In this document: in pieces, positions 47,801-58,911 of the stretch
How the letters are laid out: each line of letters begins with the position of its first letter
Numbering within the stretch: the first letter of the stretch is position 1
Source of the DNA: Pomacea canaliculata
Taxonomy: Eukaryota; Mollusca; Gastropoda; Architaenioglossa; Ampullariidae
Direction of reading: 5' to 3'
DNA length: 64,000 nt
Assembly: GCF_003073045.1 (NCBI RefSeq)
Contig: NC_037596.1
Span: 12,831,950 to 12,895,949 of the forward strand
Translations under genes and position numbers: made by a program
The notes under the pieces: generated by a model
What the model was told of the DNA's origin: nothing
The model's database searches: none
Seen by the model: only the letters and a program-made list of their open reading frames with translations

Positions 47801-50414
47801 CTCATTATGCAGGAAATACCTTTCACATGATTTTCATTGTTTTTAGATTTCATAAACAAATAGGCTGTCTTTTCAAAAATATGAATTTAAAAATATTTCA
47901 TTTTATAAAAGCAAACAATGATTTTTAAAAAAATAATGTAACAAGTGACAGGATTTCAACAATCATTTCTTTTACACTTTCAGTTTGATGCTGACATTTT
48001 TCATTTATTATGCATGTACTATGAATTTTTACTATTGAAACACGCTTATTATAAGTACCACATAACACGTTTATTGTTTATAGATATATACAGTCTTTGA
48101 TATATGTATATTGTAATGTTATCTACCAATAATGAAAAGTGCATTTTGTAACACAGTAACAGTACATAGCACTGACACTGACCTGTTTATGCTGTAGTCG
48201 TTTGGCAAGTGAAACTCGTCTGTCAGATAGATCCTTCATTCTTTTTCGAGAAATTTCATTGTGTTGAAAAATGGTCGGAATTGCATCTGGCAGAAGCTGT
48301 GCCTTGAAGGCCAAATCTAACTGTTCGGACATTTCGGTCCGGCTAGTAAAGCACTGATCGTCAACAAAATGCTTGCACAACACCTCCCACTCTCTGGGCT
48401 CCCAAACGTGTGGCATCGAGCTTGTTATTGTATGACACACTCTTTTGTAAGGCTCGATCTGTCTTTCGGAAAATGATGACAATGTCGAATCTTTTTCCCA
48501 TTTTTTCGTGGCAATCGGTGCAGACATGATTCGGTCTCACATGTAAACAATCCTACTGAAACGTCATAAGGTCACGTGACCGAGAACGAGAGTTCGTCGA
48601 AGCAGACGAAAGAGTCCGTGTAATTTCTCTTCTTAAACGCAACATTCTACTACAAACCTTCAACTTTTTTCACATGAACAGACATGAAAATAGACGAGAT
48701 TCAAATTGATCCTACTATTTACGAGTTTCTAAGCAGTTTAATTTTCCCTTTAGTATCCCTTTAAGACTCATTTCGTCGTGGAGGGTCACAATTTATGAAA
48801 TAAGGTAATACTTTTTACTATTTTACTATTATAGATCGAAATCTACAGCAGCTGATGAGTATCAATTGTTGAGTACCAAAGAGACATCACCACATCTCCG
48901 TCTAGAGAAAAACAAAACGACAAACTTCTGAGTGCTTTACCTCTCACTGGCCATGAGCATCCAACTGGGCTGGTTACTTGCTGGCCTGAGAATTGGCAAT
49001 TGAGACTTCCAGGTGTATCATTGAAGTCCATAGGTAACGTGATCAGGGCTTCATTATCAGATGGAAATTCAATTCCAAAACCGTCTTCAGTGTCACACTT
49101 GTAGGAATCTGACCATTTGCATGTGATAATGCTTCCTATAAAACATTTTTCACATTAGAAATTAATAACATTTGAGTTAATTATTAGACAATAAAATGTA
49201 CCTTGAACAAATAAATGACTAAAACAATCCGCTCCTTTAACTAGAAATTACTTTCCATTTGCAATTAAAAGAAACCCAAAATATGTAAACTATTTTTCTT
49301 GTAAAATCGTGTGTTATTTTAGAAGCTAAAAGAAGTATATCTTTTTACAATATTTAGGTACTACGAAGTGAAATCGAAAAATGCAGTCCCAGTAACCAAG
49401 CACCCAACCAGTTAGATCAATTCTTTTTAATTAATAAAGAAACACAAAGCACGACACGACTAACAACAAGCTTTACACTTTATTTGCTATCCTGATTCTG
49501 TTATTTTGGGAATTACCGTCTTTCCAGTAAACTATGGAGCTTTAATTGGAATAGAGTTAATAAAGCTGTTGTAGTTGCCCTTAAGTCACTGTTAAAGCAA
49601 TTTTAATATTATCAGAGACTACTATTAATAGCTAGACATCAAACCAGCAATTAACGAAATACAATGCTAAAGCAGTCGACCTGTAATCAGGTTTCATATG
49701 CAAACAAAGAACATTGTATTCAACACTTAATCTTTAGCCCCAAACACTCTATCCTCTTTGTTTTGGCGACTAGCACCCAACTAGTTATACCTGTATCACC
49801 TTTAAGAAATCAATGCAAATACAAAAGTGTACATATCTCCTACAATTTAATCTCTCTGTTTTGACATGTGTTAAAAAAGCGTTTTAAATGCATTAAGAAA
49901 CTTTGTGTAAAAAGAACTACTTGAAGCATTCAGTTTTTTTTCTTAGTTACAAAATATATTTTGTAATAGTTAACGACTTTCGCCGCTAACCTCTGAGTCT
50001 GACTTTAGTTTATTCTTTTAGATTGTTTTAGCATCAAAAAGCCAAAAAATAACAAACAAAAATGTCGATATAAGAAGTGTTGTCATGTACCGACTGCTGC
50101 ATGTAAAAGATAATCATTTTAAGATCTTATTATCATGCTTAACTACTGACTCACGTCTTATCACAATTAATATAAAAGAATGGACAAAGATGACAAAACA
50201 GATTATACAGATTTAGAGAATCAACAAGACAGGTAGGCAAGGCAAGTGAAAAGAGAAACAGACCGGTGGATAGACAGTAATTATAGTAATTACTTTGAAT
50301 TCCCTCATCAGGAATCAAGTTGAGTTTGAAATTTTTCTTGTATCCGCCTTCCGGAAATGTAAAATTGAGCTTCCATGGTATACCATATTGAAGACTGCAC
50401 GCCATTTTTTGTGT
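38847..50414 (-). CDS. IgSF-like type I receptor gene F, paralogue of C
   Basis: Exons, minus strand: 50294-50414 (MACSLQYG...), 48941-49135 (ITCKWSDSYKC...GFGIEFP), 42680-42724 (stalk, GC donor), 42355-42459 (membrane: PGIIIGCVIGSNLIVFMLLL then YRRYKH), 42034-42061 (28-base microexon, PCSPEEPN), 39847-39954 (contains KYIFL), 39424-39471 (KETDVSKINEM), 38847-39084 (lysine/serine-rich end, TGA). Phases match throughout: 0 into the first exon, then 1 up to the microexon, then 2. Each exon to the microexon corresponds to one in gene C; the microexons are equal in length. The start is not found; a seven-codon ATG exon at 50662-50682 fits the phase but has no signal peptide. The 6.2 kb intron between 42724 and 48941 carries nested transposons. 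YIFL is a lone YxxL, not a full ITAM. Confidence 0.75.
40230..40800 (-). mobile_element. Rex1/CR1-like LINE fragment (reverse transcriptase N-terminal side)
   Basis: Minus-strand frames show YPKNKPWLSKEL, then LKNFYTRFDMRDF, then VNPRKAPEPEHV, in the order seen in Rex1-type reverse transcriptases (NNKPWITKDL, FNRFD, NPRKAAGPD). Stops and frameshifts are present. The upstream part of the same copy continues beyond the inserted foldback element at 41881-41990 (WKYEAAETLRGCLKSTD). Confidence 0.65.
40806..41880. mobile_element. Foldback DNA element with very long inverted repeats
   Basis: A GC-rich arm (40837-41051) is repeated in reverse complement at 41636-41851 with few differences, from GAAGGGCCCC to AACAACCGCTT. 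A weaker extension reaches about 40806 and 41880 (CCCAGC.TGCA.GAGCTTT). The loop between is AT-rich and non-coding. It interrupts a Rex1-like LINE, which shows it is an insertion. No clean target duplication was found, so the superfamily is open. Confidence 0.8.
41881..41990 (-). mobile_element. Upstream part of the interrupted Rex1-like LINE
   Basis: The minus-strand frame reads TTQCIRTWKYEAAETLRGCL, as in the linker before NNKPW of Rex1-type elements. It is separated from the downstream part by the foldback insertion. Confidence 0.55.
42725..44628. other. Intron of gene F, no exon found
   Basis: Contains an A(19) run at about 43420-43438 that may end a plus-strand retroposon, and no frame resembling a receptor exon. 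Confidence 0.4.
45506..46217 (+). pseudogene. P2X7-C-terminal-like zinc-binding protein remnant of the Kolobok element
   Basis: ATG at 45506 opens a frame with FYQFEPL. After a frameshift an acidic stretch (CTSSEDEENV) runs to a donor AGCAG|GTACGT at 45619. A second piece after an acceptor near 46146 contains DWCICEHCEEWP, then stops at 46215. The order FEP, serine-acidic stretch, WCxCxxC matches the intracellular P2X7-like domain found in many invertebrate proteins, some of which I believe are transposon-linked. The role in the element is unknown. Confidence 0.55.
46700..48527 (-). pseudogene. THAP-domain Kolobok transposase remnant
   Basis: The first exon, 48123-48527, has the second half of a THAP finger: W.PREWEVLCKHFVDDQCF and then LLPDAIPTIF. 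The leading cysteines are absent. A middle piece, 46713-47057, has ERKFIIHEKK, VCRQCS, a CQDSSCGHHYSWTSQP motif and then drifts out of frame; such KF...C..C...W.SQP strings mark the region between THAP and the catalytic core. No DDE core survives. Confidence 0.7.
49560..50060 (+). repeat. Diverged duplication, partner of 24290-24830
   Basis: Same orientation and order of matching blocks as listed for the partner. It lies inside the intron between the first two identified exons of gene F. Confidence 0.7.
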
Positions 50415-52699
50415 CTGCAAAACAAGAGACCCACTGCTATATCAGTGCTACATAAACGACCATGAACATGAAATATTTTGTTTGTTTTTTTTTTCTCCCA
50501 TTTTCAATGCTCGCATTGATGTAATATTTTGTACAGTTCCGCTAAAGCTTGTTACTGATACTACGAAAACAAGAAATAAAAACCTCATTAGCAGCGTTTA
50601 CATGTAGACATTTTTGTATGTACTATAGATCCTTTGAATACAGCGAACTTGTCTTACATACCTTTTGCATTTGGCGCAGCATATCCAGTGCAAGAACTTT
50701 TTAAAGATACCCAAAATTGATATAAAAACATACACTTCTTTATCCATGCCTGAACTTTATTGTGTCATCTACCTCCTTGCTGTTTTTCTTTTTGTTTGTT
50801 TTCGTTGCCAGACAGAGAAGTTCTTCTTACGTGTCTATAAATACTATAGACCACCACCCAAAACCAAAAACAAATTGACTGACAACATGTTTCTGTCATA
50901 GTTTCATGATCTGCTTGAACACAGCAGCACTCAGTGGCATGCCTGTGATCGTAGGTGACTTCAATGTCCATATTGATAAAACTAACCATTTGTTTATAAA
51001 AAGGATGACGAACCTGCTCAAAATCTTCCACTTCATCCTGTCATTCACCCGGCCCACTCAAAAATCATATCCTGGATTGGTTGGTGCACAGACCTGTTGA
51101 TCATATCATACATACGTTTACTGTGTCCTATGGGCTCTCTTCGGATCATCATTGTATGAGGTTTTCCAGTCGCTCATCACTGACTCCAGTGTTTGGCACC
51201 GCACGCTGTCTTTGTGACATGGACATGTCTATGTTTCATATTCACTTGGGAACCAACTAGCCTTCTGCCCTTCAACCTCTGTTGACAGGCTTGCGACCAT
51301 TCTTCGCTGGAAGCCCACGCTCCTGAGGTATGTACCCAAGTTTACACGAACAACCACGCGCCATGGTCTCCCAGCATTAGTGCTGAGAGGCGAACTAATA
51401 CGGAGCGTCGACGAGCTGAGAGGTTGTGGTGTAGGTCTGGGTTGACAGTCCATAAACAGATCCTAACTGCTGCCAAACGTGAATTCCTTCACCTTGTTCA
51501 TTCGGCCAAAACAAAATTCCTGCTTACTCACATCAGTATTTGCTCGTCGAGTAGGAGCCTGTTTAGGACCTGCAGCCACCTGTTGAGCCTAACAAACAGG
51601 CCACAACTCCCAACAATCATTGCACTTACTTTGTTGCCTGATACTTTCAGTAAGTTTCTTTCCAGAAGATTTTTTACATCCTGGGTTAGCTTGATCAACT
51701 GCCTGTGCACCCTTTAGCTCTTGCTGACCACGTCGACGATCTGGCAAGGCTAAAGTGCTCTTTTCAGCCAATCTAGGAAAGTGAGGTTAGGACTATCATG
51801 CTCAAGTCGAAATCCACAACTTGTCTAGTGGACCCAGTTCCAACCCTACTACTAGTAGACTGTCTCGACTCCCTACTCCCTGCCATCACAGAAATAGTAA
51901 ATGATAGTTTGTCCTCTTTCATCTTCCCCACTACCTTCAAAACAGCCATAGTCAAATTGTTTAAAAAAAAAAAAACATACTCTTGACATCAACGTGCTAA
52001 ACAATTATTGTCAAGTCTCAAACTTGCCATTTCTCTCCAAAGTCGTTGAGAAAGTAGTTCTCAAGTAATTTTTCTCCTATCTTAATTGTAACTATTTGAT
52101 TGCTTCATCACAGTCTGCTTCCCCCACTATTTATAGCACTGAGTAGCACCCTGCGGAAGGTGACAAACGAAATTTTATCTGCTCTGGATAGTGGTGACAT
52201 CTCATTTCTCACCATGTTAGACCTGTCTAGTGTCTTTGATACTATAGACAACACTACTCTCACTCATAGACTCAGTACTCTCTATGGCATCTCAGGCTCC
52301 CCACTCGACTGGTTTCAGTCATATCTCTCTGATAGGACTCAGTTATAGTGGATGGCTCTCCACCAGTTTCTATACGCTCAGGAGTCCCCCAAGATTCTGT
52401 ACTTGGTCCCATCCTCTTTATTATGTACATGCAGCAACTCACTGCTCTAATTCAATCTCTGATCAATCCTTTGCTGCCGACACTCAGTTGTACAGCCGCT
52501 GTTCTCCTTCTCAGGCAGACGCCGCTATCCAAAGCATCCAAGATTGTATTTCTGATGTTAGACAATGATATTAGACTCACAACAAGTTAGCTCTTAATGA
52601 CGAAAAGACAAACGCTTTTATTTTTTTTCGAACAGAAGAGCCAGAGTTGACCTTTCACTGCCTGTCTCTGTTAGGGTAGGTGATGCTGATGTTCATTTA

Positions 52700-53431
52700 C
52701 AGGTAGTCCTCGACTTACGACGGGGATCCGTTCTCAACGCGGCGTCGTAAACCGAATTTCGACGTAAGTCGGATCATACGTTCATACAGTACTGTACCAT
52801 AATAACAGTACAGTACTGCAAACACTTAGCCTATCCAAACACCTATCCTAACACAGTACCCTACATAATTATCAATAAACATAAGTACAGTAAAATATTG
52901 TAGTACAGTACGTTTAATAATGAAATACTGTACTGTAAGTGCTGTAACAGTAATAAACAGTGTTAGGTTAGGCAGACGTTTCCAAAACAAGCCTGTCTCA
53001 TCCACGTTGAACACTTGTTGAGCACAGTAACCACCCTCCTCAATTATCTTAGCCAATGCATTAGGAAACTCAGTTGCTGCTTTCTCATCAGCACTAGCAG
53101 CTTCACCTTGCACTTTAATGTTATGGAAATTGCCACGATCCTTAAACCTCATAAACCAACCCCTATACTCGCCACAAATTCTTCACTTTCACTTCCTTCC
53201 CCCTTTTCTCTTTTCAACGCCTCAAACAGTCGCCTAGCCTTCTCCTGAATAACCATAAAACTCACAGGATACGGCGTTGATTTTTGTCTTCCAACCAAAG
53301 CGCCAATAATCTTTCCATCTCAACAATAAGCCCACTACGTTGCTTTGTTATCACTGTCGCTGTAAGTGGGAATGAGTGTCGTAACCACGAAACGACGTAA
53401 GTCGAGACCGTCGTAACCCGAGGACTACCTG
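52700..53431 (-). mobile_element. Tigger-type DNA transposon, deleted copy
   Basis: CAGGTAGTCCTCGACTTACG at the left is matched by the reverse complement at the right (GAGGACTACCTG), with TA on both sides. It is 732 bp long, much shorter than an autonomous Tigger. Confidence 0.85.
52826..53260 (-). pseudogene. Tigger transposase fragment
   Basis: The minus-strand frames read IQEKARRLFEALK, then RFKDRGNFHNIKVQGEAA, then FNVDETGLFWK. This is the linker from the CENP-B-type DNA-binding domain into the first DDE aspartate. A stop and a frame change separate the first part, and the rest of the catalytic domain is deleted. Confidence 0.8.
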
Positions 53432-53749
53432 TAGTTACTTCAACACGTAACTTAAGTTTTCGGTAACGAATGCAAACAGTTTTCTAGGGCATCGAACGAC
53501 TGCACCAATATCGAACTTAGAACCCTACAACATTTTCTTGTTCCGTTTTTAGCTACTATTTATTAGTTTGTCTTAACTAATGGTTATGGTTATAAGGTTC
53601 AGTATTGTCAGCAGTCAGGTAAAATGTGTAGAGAAAATAGTATCTGCATTAGTATTTAAAAAGTTGAGTAGTTTTATTCTCATTTGAATGACTCGAAATA
53701 AGCATTACTCCAATACTTTAATGCGCGTTTGCGCTTTCCTTCAACAATT

Positions 53750-54341
53750 GTGACCCTCCACGACGAAATGAGTTTTAAGTCGCGCGGAACAGTTTTGTGC
53801 TAGAGGCCTCGAAAGGTGATAGGAGTCAATTAGTGCAGTTTGACTTTTCGTTAAGGATGAATTCCTTGGTTATTAAACTATCAGGAAAATACACTGCTAT
53901 GTTAAAATAAAAGAAATTGACTTTAAATGGGTTTTAATCGAGGTACCCTACTGCATTCCGCACCGATTTCTCTAGAACAAAAACGAAATTCAAACGCTGT
54001 TTCCCAATCCTAACCCCATCATGTTATACCTTGCCAAAAAGCCCGCAGTCTCTATGTTCAACTTCTTTAAAGAACGATACAAATATTAACCGATGAAAAG
54101 ATTTGTCTGCAAAAGTTTATGAGTAAACAGACCCGGTCGGCCATCTTGACGTTAATCTTTGAACGAGCTTTTATCAAAATGGCCGCCACCGTACTTTCAC
54201 ACTTCAAACGTTTATAACTCACTCAATGTTAGGACTAGTAGAACAACTTTTGTATCAAAAGAAAGTTCAGAACCTGTATTTTTGAAAAATATGCAATTTG
54301 GCAAATGTCAAATTTCCGACTTAAGACTCATTTCGTCGTGG
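53750..54341 (-). mobile_element. GTGACCC-family MITE, inverted relative to the others
   Basis: Begins GTGACCCTCCACGACGAAAT and ends ACTCATTTCGTCGTGG, so about ten terminal bases are lost on the right. The interior matches the other copies in reverse complement. Confidence 0.8.
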
Positions 54342-55844
54342 AAATTTTTATCGAAAATATATCAACAGCTTAACTAAAATTAACCTTGATGATATAATAA
54401 ATGATAAAAACTCAGAGCAAATCATCCAGGCCTTTCAGCAGATGCTACAAGCAGAGAACAGGATAACCTTTGCAATCGCGGGCTCCATTCGGAAAACATC
54501 GCCATTTAGAAAAACTCTGTTATTCTTCAACATGCGTGTACAGATATGTACGACGTAGGGTAGCATCTTAGAACACATCACTTTGTGCCTAAATACATAA
54601 GGTAGGCAACTACAATAACCTTTAGGAGTTGTTCCACTTAAGATTACTTCCCTTTACAACAGAAACAAATCAAGTAATCAAGTATTTCGTTATGTTTGAA
54701 AGTAGGCAAAGGTTCAGTTAATTAATCGCCATGTTAAAGTCGCTTGTGAGTTATTCAGTTACACACTTTGCACTTAAACAAAAAAAAACAGAAAAAAAAA
54801 CAAGAAGAAAACAGTAAGCAACATTTTCTTACTACACAATGCATAGATATACCGAAAGTTATAAATATACTTAAAAATGCAATATTTAAAGTCACACAAA
54901 AGCATGATACATACACAATGCAACACAGTCACCAGAAAAAATTAACTAAAAAATAATTAAGTTAATTAAAAAGTAAAAATAAAACAGAACAACTAACAAA
55001 AAAAATGATCTATCAAACACAATGGGCACACACTTCTCAGTCTACCTCTAATTGATGCAACAAAAGCATTACTCTCAAACCCTCGAACAAAGCATGACAG
55101 CGACAAATATGTCTAACAAACGTGAGCTTAACACATTCTTTTCAAAACAAGAAACCATACCCCAGTACATTTCCTTCCGTGTCACCCGAAAGTCACCTTG
55201 CCATATAACCAAGTTATAACTCCCCACTACACATTAATATTTTAAAATATTCTCTAAGACCTACATTCGTTCTCCTAAAAACAAAAGTACTTGAGGTTTG
55301 TTCACATTTGATTGACTCCACACAAATCTTGCTCCAATATTTGAATGCATGTCATGGCGTATCGCAATACACTAGATACATTTGTAAATAATGTGAAAAA
55401 ATGTAACACATGATAAGTATATTATGATCCCTTCATTTACGTTCCTACCTCTGAAATGGCCCTGTAACTGATTCCTGTAAAACAGGCTTTACAGACCTGT
55501 TTGTATTGACACGTGAGGATAAAGGTCTCGTGTAGCTATTTTAATTATACGCATATATTTTCCGATACAAGACTTTAGAACTATAGAATATTTACCATGA
55601 GTAAAATCAGTATTACGAAGAATATACAGTAACCAGACTAGGACACCACCCCTTTCCAACCCTTATCTTTCTCTCTCGCGTGAGTCCGAGACAATTCTGA
55701 AGATGCTTTAAACGGGTCAAGCATAACGCAAGAATGTAAAATAATGTAAGTACAATAACATTAGCCGATTATATTTAAAATGTATTAATCATTATTAAGA
55801 TATAGCTACTATTAGCATACAACTTATGATATACATTTACTAGC
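54342..55844. other. No gene recognised
   Basis: A-rich intergenic sequence with no supported exon, RNA gene or named repeat. Confidence 0.4.
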
Positions 55845-55915
55845 GACTTACTTTGTCTGAACGGCTGCCTACAAATCTTCGTGCACTGCTACTGTCAAAT
55901 CGGGTCTGGACCGTT
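55845..55915 (-). repeat. Short repeat with preserved splice donor, partner of 25081-25150
   Basis: On the minus strand it ends GACAAA|GTAAGTCGC, a full-consensus donor, preceded by an open frame (FDSSSARRFVGSRSDK). The upstream frame is not resolved. Confidence 0.4.
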
Positions 55916-56077
55916 GTAAAACCTCATTAACATAGACACAGGAAGTTGCGACACCTTCCGGAAACCAATGAACGCGGGTAAAGGGACATCCTTTTCGACA
56001 TGGCAAGAAGGGATGAGTGATTTCTAGCAATGATTGTAATTGAATGACAATACTTTTATGTGCCACTTTTTCTCATC

Positions 56078-56530
56078 TCACATGTGTTTAAACATTGATG
56101 TGTCAAATATAGAAGAATAATGTTTGTAATAAAAGACGTACATAGGTACTTTAATCTCACCACAAACGCAACAAAAAATGGTTGACAGTCTATAATCTTC
56201 ATTCACATAAGCCGTACATCTTGTTACGCAAAGAATTTTTTTTCTTTCCTTTACATATTTGTTGATCAATATCACTTCCAAGGTGTCGCTGAGTGGCTAC
56301 TGTAAATGATTGATGGGAACGGATTTTTTGCATTTGTTACAGAAATCCATACACATGTACGTGTACGTGTAACATGGTAGGGGCTGTGCAGCATGTGATC
56401 CACAGGTGTTACAGTTCACGGCATAAGTTATGCGACCTAATTTTATATAGATTGTTGTATACATCGTGTTTGGCTGCACACCCACCACAGTACAACCCTT
56501 GTCAAACTTGTTCCTTTTATTGTTAGACAT
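56078..56530 (-). pseudogene. Intronless cysteine-rich ORF with one internal stop
   Basis: The frame starts MSNNKRNKFDKGC and runs 151 codons to TGA, with a single TAG at 56297-56299 dividing it into 77 and 67-codon parts in the same frame. Both halves have closely spaced Cys pairs (NCNTCGS, DFCNKCKK, FCCVCGE), suggesting zinc-ribbon structure. Codon use is continuous across the stop. I do not recognise the family; an old viral or transposon gene, or a retrocopy, are possibilities. Confidence 0.45.
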
Positions 56531-57899
56531 ATTTGGTTTACATATGATATTTTATAATGCCCATAATTTCAACAGATGCTTACATCATTTCTCTTCTTAT
56601 ACTGTGACGAAAAAGTAGCTATAAGGTTCAGCACATATTGAGTGAGGACTGGTTGTCTTGTGTATTTCAGATCCCGTCTAGGACACGTTGACCTTACAAG
56701 AAGCAGTTGTTTACTGGGCTGACTGCCAGGCCCCGTGATATCCTTGTCTCTAGTGATTCACACGCTATCTTCAAGCCAATCGCAGCTCATCTTAAGTCTC
56801 TTTTTTTTATACATTTCCAGCAGTTTGTTTGATTTTCTCATCGTCTTTGTCAAGCAACAAGATGAGTTGTTGTTATTATTATTTTTAAAAAAATGAATAT
56901 ATTTAATTACATAGATAACAATAAGAATGGAATATGTTGCTTCCCGATAAGTACATATTCATCGCAGCTCTATCAATAACGATTTTTTTTACATTTTTAC
57001 TATCAAGGTCAAATAACATGAAAACATCTGATGCCTGTAATCCTCATTGCTTTTGTTCAGGGTGTGCCGTGCGACAGGGTGACTAATTTATGATTTTATG
57101 TAATGTACATTCTTTTGGTCCTGTATTTTTTTATTTGTTTTTGTGTTTGTTTGTTTTTGTTGTTGTTGTTTTTTTGCTTTAGTACATGAAAGTATATTTA
57201 AGCACATGGAATAAATACACAAACGAATTTATTAAACATTTAACGTTTCGTAGTGTTTTAGATTTCTTTTTTTATAAATGGCAAACACATAAAACAAAGG
57301 AAAATATTTTTTAAATGTCTTGCCATACTTTTCCTTTTCTCACAACTCCACTTATCAGGTAGCCACTTGGGTCATATGACATTCGTTGACTACCATCTAT
57401 GGAGACTACATACACTTGGAAGGGTAAACATTTCCTAATGTAAACGTTTTACTAGTAATACAGTGGGTTCAAAATATTCATCCTGTATGCGCTGAAGTTT
57501 CCGTAGGAGTAATGACTGCTAGTACTGTATGTGCTATTTGCTTTGAAATTATGTGTATTTTAAAAAAATGACAACTATGAGAACTGAGCACAGCAAACAG
57601 AAGAAAAAAATAAATCACAGGGGGATTTTTGTTGTTCATAAATTGAAGAACAATGGTGAGATCCAGAAATGTTTTACCAGTCATCAAAGCATGACTAGAA
57701 ACGTTTTTAAAGGTAAAAACTCTCATTTTATATACTGTTTATGCTGTTGTTGTTTCTTTCAGAATGATGTAAAATAATGTGTTGCATTTTCAGCTGTAGC
57801 TTACATTTTACAAGATAATTTTCCTACTAGGTAAAGAAAGAATTAATTCAAATCAAACTTGATTGTCCGTTCGAGGAAGTCCAAGATAGAAAATGTTCT
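56531..57899. other. No gene recognised
   Basis: AT-rich sequence with homopolymer runs and no supported exon. Confidence 0.4.
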
Positions 57900-58682
57900 T
57901 CTGCTCACAATCAGAACACACATAAAAACATAAGTATAAATATATACACACACAAACATAACTGGAAGACATAAATAGCCATACAGGACATTCGACACAC
58001 GCACACCTACACCTTGTCACATATACACATGAACCTCCTAAAAAGATTTCCAGGCAATATGGGAGACCTACGAGTCGTTGTGCCTTGTATTCAAGATGTT
58101 GATGGCTGTTGGCAAGAAGAACCTCTGGTAAGCAGTTTTTGCGCACTTGGCACTTTGTGTCGCCTGCCCGAGGGCAACATCTGAAATGTGGGATGAAGAA
58201 GGTGTGACTGGTCTGAGGTGATCTCATGTGCCATCTTTCTGACTGCATGGGGATACAAGTCAGAGAGTGGCATCTGTGTTGACCAATAACTTTATTTGCC
58301 TTGCCTTGTCTTTGGTGTGTAGAAAGTGGTACTGTCATCTCTTCCATCGCGTGTCCTCCCTAAGGCCATCTCATCCGTTTTCTCAACGTTCAGGGACTGC
58401 TCCTCTTTGAGGCAGGTTACAAGAACCATGTCATCTGCATGCTTGACAAGTTTGAGAATATCATTATTAATGATAATCTCATTTGTGTACACAGAGAATA
58501 CGATAGGGGAAAGCGCACATCCCCGAGGGATACCAGTGTTGAGGATCTGCCCGTCTGACAAAATCATTCCGTCCATTGACAGACTTACCCTCAGACGAGC
58601 TGGACCCTACAGTACCTGCTGGTGGAAGTCTGAGACCCACTCTCTGTGGTCGACTCTTTAGAAATGATTGTATTGTATTCAT
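57900..58682 (-). mobile_element. Rex1/CR1-like LINE fragment (catalytic side)
   Basis: Minus-strand frames carry FLKSRPQRVGLR, then GIPRGCALSPIVFSVYTNEI, then HADDMVLV, where His replaces the usual Tyr/Phe before the catalytic ADD, and NVEKTDEM. The C-terminal piece with FFLPTAINIL follows out of frame. This order is typical of Rex1-type reverse transcriptases. Confidence 0.75.
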
Positions 58683-58911
58683 ATTACTAGACTCACCTCA
58701 AATTACATTAAAACATATGATACCTATATTCAATACTGTTTTTGTTCATGTTCCACGGTTGTAATGCATGTTGGTATATTTAAACACACGGAATAAATAC
58801 GCCAGCACACGCACACACACACACACTCACCAGGAAAGTATTTGTGACTGAGATTCACAGATATCTAAGCTCACGCACTGATCCATCAATAAGCCAGACC
58901 AGATGTGGCCA

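Larger units (their letters stand above)
45148..48760 (-). mobile_element. Kolobok-type DNA transposon (3.6 kb), decayed
   Basis: Termini AGGGATACTAAAGGG / CCCTTTAGTATCCCT are flanked by TTAA on both sides (45144-45147, 48761-48764), which in the other MITE copies occurs once. The element carries two gene remnants facing each other: a THAP-containing transposase on the minus strand and a WCxCxxC protein on the plus strand. TTAA duplication plus a THAP transposase fits the Kolobok superfamily; piggyBac shares the TTAA site but has no THAP domain. Confidence 0.8.
44629..48789 (+). mobile_element. GTGACCC-family MITE, split by a Kolobok element
   Basis: The left terminus is GTGACCCTCCAAGACGAG at 44629 and the right terminus CGTCGTGGAGGGTCAC ends at 48789. 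The interior follows the other copies up to CGCGTGACTTAA, where the Kolobok element is inserted, and resumes TTAAGACTCATTTCG. AATT flanks both ends. Confidence 0.8.
50765..53510 (+). mobile_element. Decayed non-LTR retrotransposon (Jockey/CR1 group)
   Basis: Endonuclease motif PVIVGDFNVHID at about 50940; reverse transcriptase motifs TMLDLSSVFDTID at about 52214 and SGVPQDSVLGPILFIMY at about 52378; FAADTQLY at about 52462 in another frame, where an Ala replaces the first catalytic Asp of FADD. Frameshifts and stops are frequent. The copy is broken by a Tigger at 52700-53431, after which ARNL-like sequence (TSTRNLSF) resumes. Confidence 0.75.

Noticed and set aside
45148..48760. piggyBac assignment for the TTAA element
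   Set aside because: TTAA fits piggyBac too, but the THAP domain remnants and the termini point to Kolobok.
50662..50682. ATG exon as the true start of gene F
   Set aside because: The phase fits, but seven residues without a signal peptide are not credible for a type I receptor and it lies beside a LINE.
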